Source: JAVBNH01 sp031551635
Lineage (GTDB): Bacteria; Bacillota; Clostridia; Oscillospirales; Acutalibacteraceae
Assembly: GCA_031551635.1 (NCBI GenBank)
Contig: JAVBNH010000005.1
Coordinates: forward strand, 145,690-209,689
Direction: 5' to 3'
DNA: 64,000 nt
The notes beneath the pieces were generated by a model. The model searched no databases, was not told the DNA's origin, and saw only the letters and a list, made by a program, of their open reading frames with translations. Shown piece by piece: positions 60,907 through 64,000 of this stretch (position 1 is the stretch's first letter; the number at the start of each line of letters is the position of its first letter). The position numbers and the translations under genes are program-made.

Positions 60907-62626
60907 CAGTCTCACCACCGATATTTTCATAAGCTTTTTTTAATTTATCCAGATTGTTTTTTTCGTCCGACATACCACGAATATAATCTTGAAGCAGAGG
61001 GGCTAAAAAATCTTTCCAAAGTTCATCAAAGTTCACTTCTTCAAGTTTCTTAAAATATGCTGCGCCAATGTGATAATTATCATTAAGTTCTTCAATATCA
61101 GAAATTGCATTATTCAAAGCATCCATACGCTTAACTGCTTCGTCTTTTTTCTTGCCAAGAAAATCAAGCATTTCAAGTTTATCATTAGCTTTAATTTCTA
61201 TAAATCTAAATCGGCGACGCATAGCAAAGTCAAAACTGTCAACCGAACGGTCAATATCATTCATCGTTCCGATGATGTAAACATTTTCAGGCACGTAGAA
61301 CTTTTCAGTAGGATCATCATGTAGATTCGCATATTGCGTTAAAACGCCACCACTCTCACCACGATAACCCGGGTCTATGCTAAAAAACAGTTCTCCAAAT
61401 ATTTTGCTAATTTCGCCACGGTTTATTTCATCAATAACAAAGATAAATTCTTTTCTATCTGTCGTCATTTTTTCGGATGATCCATTGTTAAATCTATCCT
61501 TTAGAATGTTGAAAATGGCAAATATATAACTGTCGCGTTGGTCGTTGTTGGTTCTGTTTACTAAGCTTTTTATGTCCTTAACTTGCTGAATTTCATCTTT
61601 GTGTTTAAGTGCAGTTGTAAGCACTTTTAGCGAAACTGTTAGCTCTTTTGTTACAGCATTGCCCTCAACATATACAGTAAATTTTTCATCATCGTAACTT
61701 GTAACTATAAATGATTTTCCTGAAAGCAAATTAAGGCTCGTATTATTTTCATTTGGATTTGTGCTTTTTTCTATTTCATCATCAAGAAAATTTTTTATTA
61801 CAGTTAAATACTCAGTATCGGTTATTTGGTTTCTTTGAGATTGCTCAGTATCACGCAAATTGTCTCTTGCCTTTTCACAAAAATCCAGAAAAACGCCTTT
61901 CTTTAATGAAAATCCAATGGTGTTTCCCTCACTTGTTTTAGGGCGGAGTCCTTCAACAAAATCTGTATAATCATAGCTCGGATGAAATTGAACAAAAGCT
62001 ACCTGTTTTTGTTGATGTTCTGATAAATCACTGTATTCCTTTATTTGACCACCGCTAATAATATCGGCAGCTATTTGTTTAGCAAGATAAGATTTCCCTG
62101 TTCCAGGGGCTCCATGGAATATTACATTCTTTGATTTTATTACCGTGTCAGAATGAGGGAAAAAATATTGAATATTTGACATATTGCTATTCTCCATAAT
62201 GTTGTCAATATACGCCCAAAACGCTTGTGCTATTTCTTTAATTTGCAATTGATTTGGCGAATCAAATCCACAACAAATTTCCTTTATAATTTTACCATTA
62301 TAATAATCTTTACCGCGCTTTACAATCATTAATTTTTTATCATTTTCATCACTTCTATTATACTCTATATTATTATCTTTGTGATTGATATAGCCTTTAT
62401 CCCATAATTTTTCTCCGGCATCACGTTGGTTATAATTCCATCTAAACGGAAAACCATCTATAACTAAACTTTTATCATTACGACAAGATTTACCTGTGAT
62501 ATAATCATTTAATTGAGCTTTGGCCTTGCCCGCAATTCCAAAATTTCCGCCATTATTTGTGTAACACCAATCGCTGAAATCAACAAATTCCTTAATTACC
62601 GCTATTAAATGTTGAACCCTATCCAT
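60887..62626 (-). CDS. mcrB: McrB-type GTPase subunit of an McrBC restriction system
   Basis: A 579-residue protein. The N-terminal 150 residues are the variable DNA-recognition domain. VIFHGAPGTGKSYLAKQIA is the Walker A, EFIFVIDEINRGEISKIF is Walker B with the McrB-specific N-R-G, and VYIIGTMNDIDRSVDSFDFAMRRR contains the sensor and the M-N-x-x-D GTP-binding motif. AAAGGACGAAAG precedes the ATG. It is the first gene of the mcrBC operon and recognises methylated foreign DNA. Confidence 0.92.
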   Translation of the reverse strand: MDRVQHLIAVIKEFVDFSDWCYTNNGGNFGIAGKAKAQLNDYITGKSCRNDKSLVIDGFPFRWNYNQRDAGEKLWDKGYINHKDNNIEYNRSDENDKKLMIVKRGKDYYNGKIIKEICCGFDSPNQLQIKEIAQAFWAYIDNIMENSNMSNIQYFFPHSDTVIKSKNVIFHGAPGTGKSYLAKQIAADIISGGQIKEYSDLSEHQQKQVAFVQFHPSYDYTDFVEGLRPKTSEGNTIGFSLKKGVFLDFCEKARDNLRDTEQSQRNQITDTEYLTVIKNFLDDEIEKSTNPNENNTSLNLLSGKSFIVTSYDDEKFTVYVEGNAVTKELTVSLKVLTTALKHKDEIQQVKDIKSLVNRTNNDQRDSYIFAIFNILKDRFNNGSSEKMTTDRKEFIFVIDEINRGEISKIFGELFFSIDPGYRGESGGVLTQYANLHDDPTEKFYVPENVYIIGTMNDIDRSVDSFDFAMRRRFRFIEIKANDKLEMLDFLGKKKDEAVKRMDALNNAISDIEELNDNYHIGAAYFKKLEEVNFDELWKDFLAPLLQDYIRGMSDEKNNLDKLKKAYENIGGETDGETED

Positions 62627-62862
62627 AGCTTTCGTCCTTTCAAAAATTTTTAATAATTGTTTGTGGTATTCATCGTCTTTAATAAAGTCACTTTCTTAAT
62701 TAAATAAATATAAAAAATTGTCTTAATTATTAGAATATATAAAATTATGTTCACATCATTTTAATATTGACAATTTGTTAATTTGAAAACTTTTTCTTTG
62801 GAATACCATTATCCAAAATTCTCATCATTAAATCTTTTAATAAGTAATACTACATAAAATAT

Positions 62863-62940
62863 CTAACGTGGGCTTGGCTTGCCAAGCCCACAACCCAAGT
62901 CTTGTTTATTATTGAGCTTTCAGCCCACTAAGGTACTAAA
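62863..62940 (-). repeat. Two-hairpin TTAG repeat, copy 12
   Basis: A full inverted copy with an intact palindrome. It is inserted at the very end of the PIWI-domain remnant, where it replaces the last residues. Confidence 0.88.
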
Positions 62941-63150
62941 ATCATAAGCTCTGTTATAAATTGCTTCATCCTGCTTTGACATTCTTGAAAGCACTTTGGC
63001 AAAATCAAGAGTTACAGGTAACTGTTTATACAAGCTATCACCGCTATTCCAGTTCATCTTTGTAAGCATCATAATTTCATTAACCAAAACATCACCAGAT
63101 GCTTTACCATAAAATCTTTTTATAAGCAGCGGAGAAGGAATCCCTCGACC
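62920..63150 (-). pseudogene. C-terminal remnant of a PIWI/Argonaute-like protein
   Basis: About 70 codons read GRGIPSPLLIKRFYGKASGD, then LVNEIMMLTKMNWNSGDSLY and KQLPVTLDFAKVLSRM. The L-T-K-x-N-W-N and L-P-V-T-x-x-F-A blocks are the end of PIWI domains in prokaryotic Argonautes. The N-terminal hundreds of residues are gone: the 5' side joins directly to a fragment of another gene at about 63149. At the 3' side, repeat copy 12 interrupts the reading frame just after AYDF. The remnant cannot make a working enzyme. Confidence 0.65.
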
Positions 63151-63247
63151 ACTCTTGTAAATGGGCACGTTCATTATAACCTAATTCATGAAATGAACAG
63201 CTTTCAATCTTTTCAATGGAGTTTTTATCTTTATTTAAAATATACAT
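63149..63247 (-). pseudogene. N-terminal remnant of a DUF4268-like nuclease gene
   Basis: GGAGGAACGTT precedes an ATG at 63247. The first 33 codons (MYILNKDKNSIEKIESCSFH, ELGYNERAHLQEW) match the start of DUF91/DUF4268-type endonuclease-fold proteins of defence islands. After EW the frame shifts into the PIWI remnant sequence. The join implies an internal deletion that fused the two genes out of frame. Confidence 0.55.
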
Positions 63248-63439
63248 AACGTTCCTCCGGCAATTTTCTAATTTATAGTATACACTAAAATCGGAACAAT
63301 AGCAATACAATTTGCATGAAAATCCAGAAACACAATTCCGATTTCCTAATAACCACAATTTTTCGACAATGACTTTATTAATCTATATTGAAGCAAAAAA
63401 AATAAAGCCTCGAAAACTCAGTGTTTTCAAGGCTTTAAC

Positions 63440-63514
63440 TGGCACCCCCTACCAGAATCGAACTGATAATTGTCCCTTAGGAGGGGACTGTTATATCCAT
63501 TTAACTAAGGGGGC
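63440..63514 (-). tRNA. tRNA-Arg(CCT)
   Basis: On the minus strand GCCCCCT (acceptor, pairing with AGGGGGT), D arm GTTAAATGGATATAAC, anticodon arm GTCCCCTCCTAAGGGAC with anticodon CCT, T arm ATCAG-TTCGATT-CTGGT, and encoded CCA. It decodes AGG. It is complete, unlike the fragment at 59149-59187. tRNA-Arg(CCT) is a frequent target for integrating elements. Confidence 0.93.
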
Positions 63515-63816
63515 GCGGGGTTGTTTTATTTTAGCGGTTTATTGCTGACGGTTTGCAAATAGTTAGTTATGCTTTTTTATTTGTGAATCGTTTGTTGTTC
63601 AATATTTCTAACTTTTTATTTTATTGCTTTTTGCTTTTTACCGGCTTGGATATTGCGCGTTTCAACGCTTTAAAATAGTAGCAAATTTAAGCGGAATTGT
63701 CAACAGCAATCTTAATATTTTTTTTTGCCTTTTTGGTATTTCACAAAACTTTTTTAGCACCTAATTTGCGCTTCTTTGCGTCAAATTAGAACATGGAAAT
63801 GCATTTTTTATAATTC
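63515..63816. other. Gene-free stretch
   Basis: About 300 bp of AT-rich DNA between the tRNA and the trkA-like gene. It presumably contains the tRNA promoter; no ORF, repeat or hairpin stands out. Confidence 0.4.
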
Positions 63817-64000
63817 TTATTGAACAAATATATCATTCAGCTCAAGAATCAGGCTTTCGGAAGGCGCGATTATTATCACAGTGTCGCCTTCTGTAAGAAC
63901 ATCATCGCCCTGAGGTATGATAATTTTCCCCATTCTGGTAATGCAGGCGAGGAGTATATCCTGCTTCAGCTTCAGCTTGCTCAGCTTGACATTAAGATTT
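63817..64000 (-). CDS. trkA: C-terminal part of a TrkA-like potassium channel regulator (5' end outside window)
   Basis: The last 60 residues of a minus-strand gene running off the window. Motifs LKLKQDILLACITRMGKIII and PQGDDVLTEGDTVIIIAPSE are the second RCK_C (TrkA-C) domain, which gates Trk/Ktr potassium uptake in response to nucleotides. The N-terminal NAD-binding part is not visible, so KtrA is an alternative. Confidence 0.75.
   Translation of the reverse strand, partial: NLNVKLSKLKLKQDILLACITRMGKIIIPQGDDVLTEGDTVIIIAPSESLILELNDIFVQ

Overview
The window reads as a chromosomal segment of an anaerobic, spore-forming Clostridia member, probably an uncultured gut or rumen relative of the Oscillospiraceae/Ruminococcaceae. 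The evidence is the sporulation genes (spoVAC, spoVAD, spoIIGA, sigE), a six-cysteine SCIFF peptide with its radical SAM maturase next to yajC, a Tyr T-box in front of tyrS, dockerin modules, and many plant-polysaccharide genes. Genus is inference; no rRNA is present.

Layout. 1-6.4 kb: end of a CotH-type lipoprotein, a ferredoxin, a nitroreductase, a DHDPS-family lyase, a PAP2 phosphatase and an AAA ATPase. 7.1-13.7 kb: an orphan radical SAM protein and a secreted plant-wall block (pectate lyase, a propeller-like exoprotein, a free dockerin protein, a CE15-like esterase). 13.9-18.4 kb: small genes and a VanY-type peptidase. 18.4-20.2 kb: a GH29 fucosidase followed by a compact RNA encoding a 23-residue hydrophobic peptide. 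20.3-27.2 kb: pfkA, dnaE, and a phosphate transporter with its DUF47 partner. 27.3-31.3 kb: the araBAD operon. 31.5-35.1 kb: a lipoprotein, a DinJ/YafQ toxin-antitoxin pair and spoVAC-spoVAD. 35.3-43.7 kb: an acyltransferase, a GPH sugar transporter with a divergent TetR regulator, a Fic protein, and a three-gene operon of a membrane protein, a binding-protein/VWA fusion and a PotD-like lipoprotein. 43.9-49.4 kb: two sugar isomerase-type TIM barrels flanking the SCIFF/yajC cluster, then an exported protein. 49.6-57.4 kb: GtrA, sigE-spoIIGA, and a T-box operon of tyrS, a prolyl-tRNA editing protein and two U32 proteins. 57.5-64 kb: a helical protein, a second dockerin protein, then an AT-rich island with McrBC next to a tRNA-Arg gene, and the end of a TrkA-like protein.

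The sugar genes form one plausible theme: pectin and glucuronoxylan attack outside the cell, fucose release, arabinose entry through AraBAD, and isomerases for minor sugars. The T-box operon and the sporulation genes are ordinary chromosomal housekeeping.

The intergenic DNA is unusually rich in repeats. There are 12 copies of a ~70-78 bp two-hairpin element ending in TTAG, two copies of a 156 bp MITE, four heptanucleotide tandem arrays and a 95 bp leader duplication. Several touch, or even supply, the stop codon of the adjacent gene. The most system-like novelty is the RNA at 19962-20170. It has a near-consensus promoter, mutually complementary 5' and 3' ends, a hairpin hiding the ribosome binding site and a tiny hydrophobic ORF, all features of a type I toxin messenger. 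Second is the tRNA-Arg-bounded defence island holding McrBC and scars of a PIWI-domain protein.
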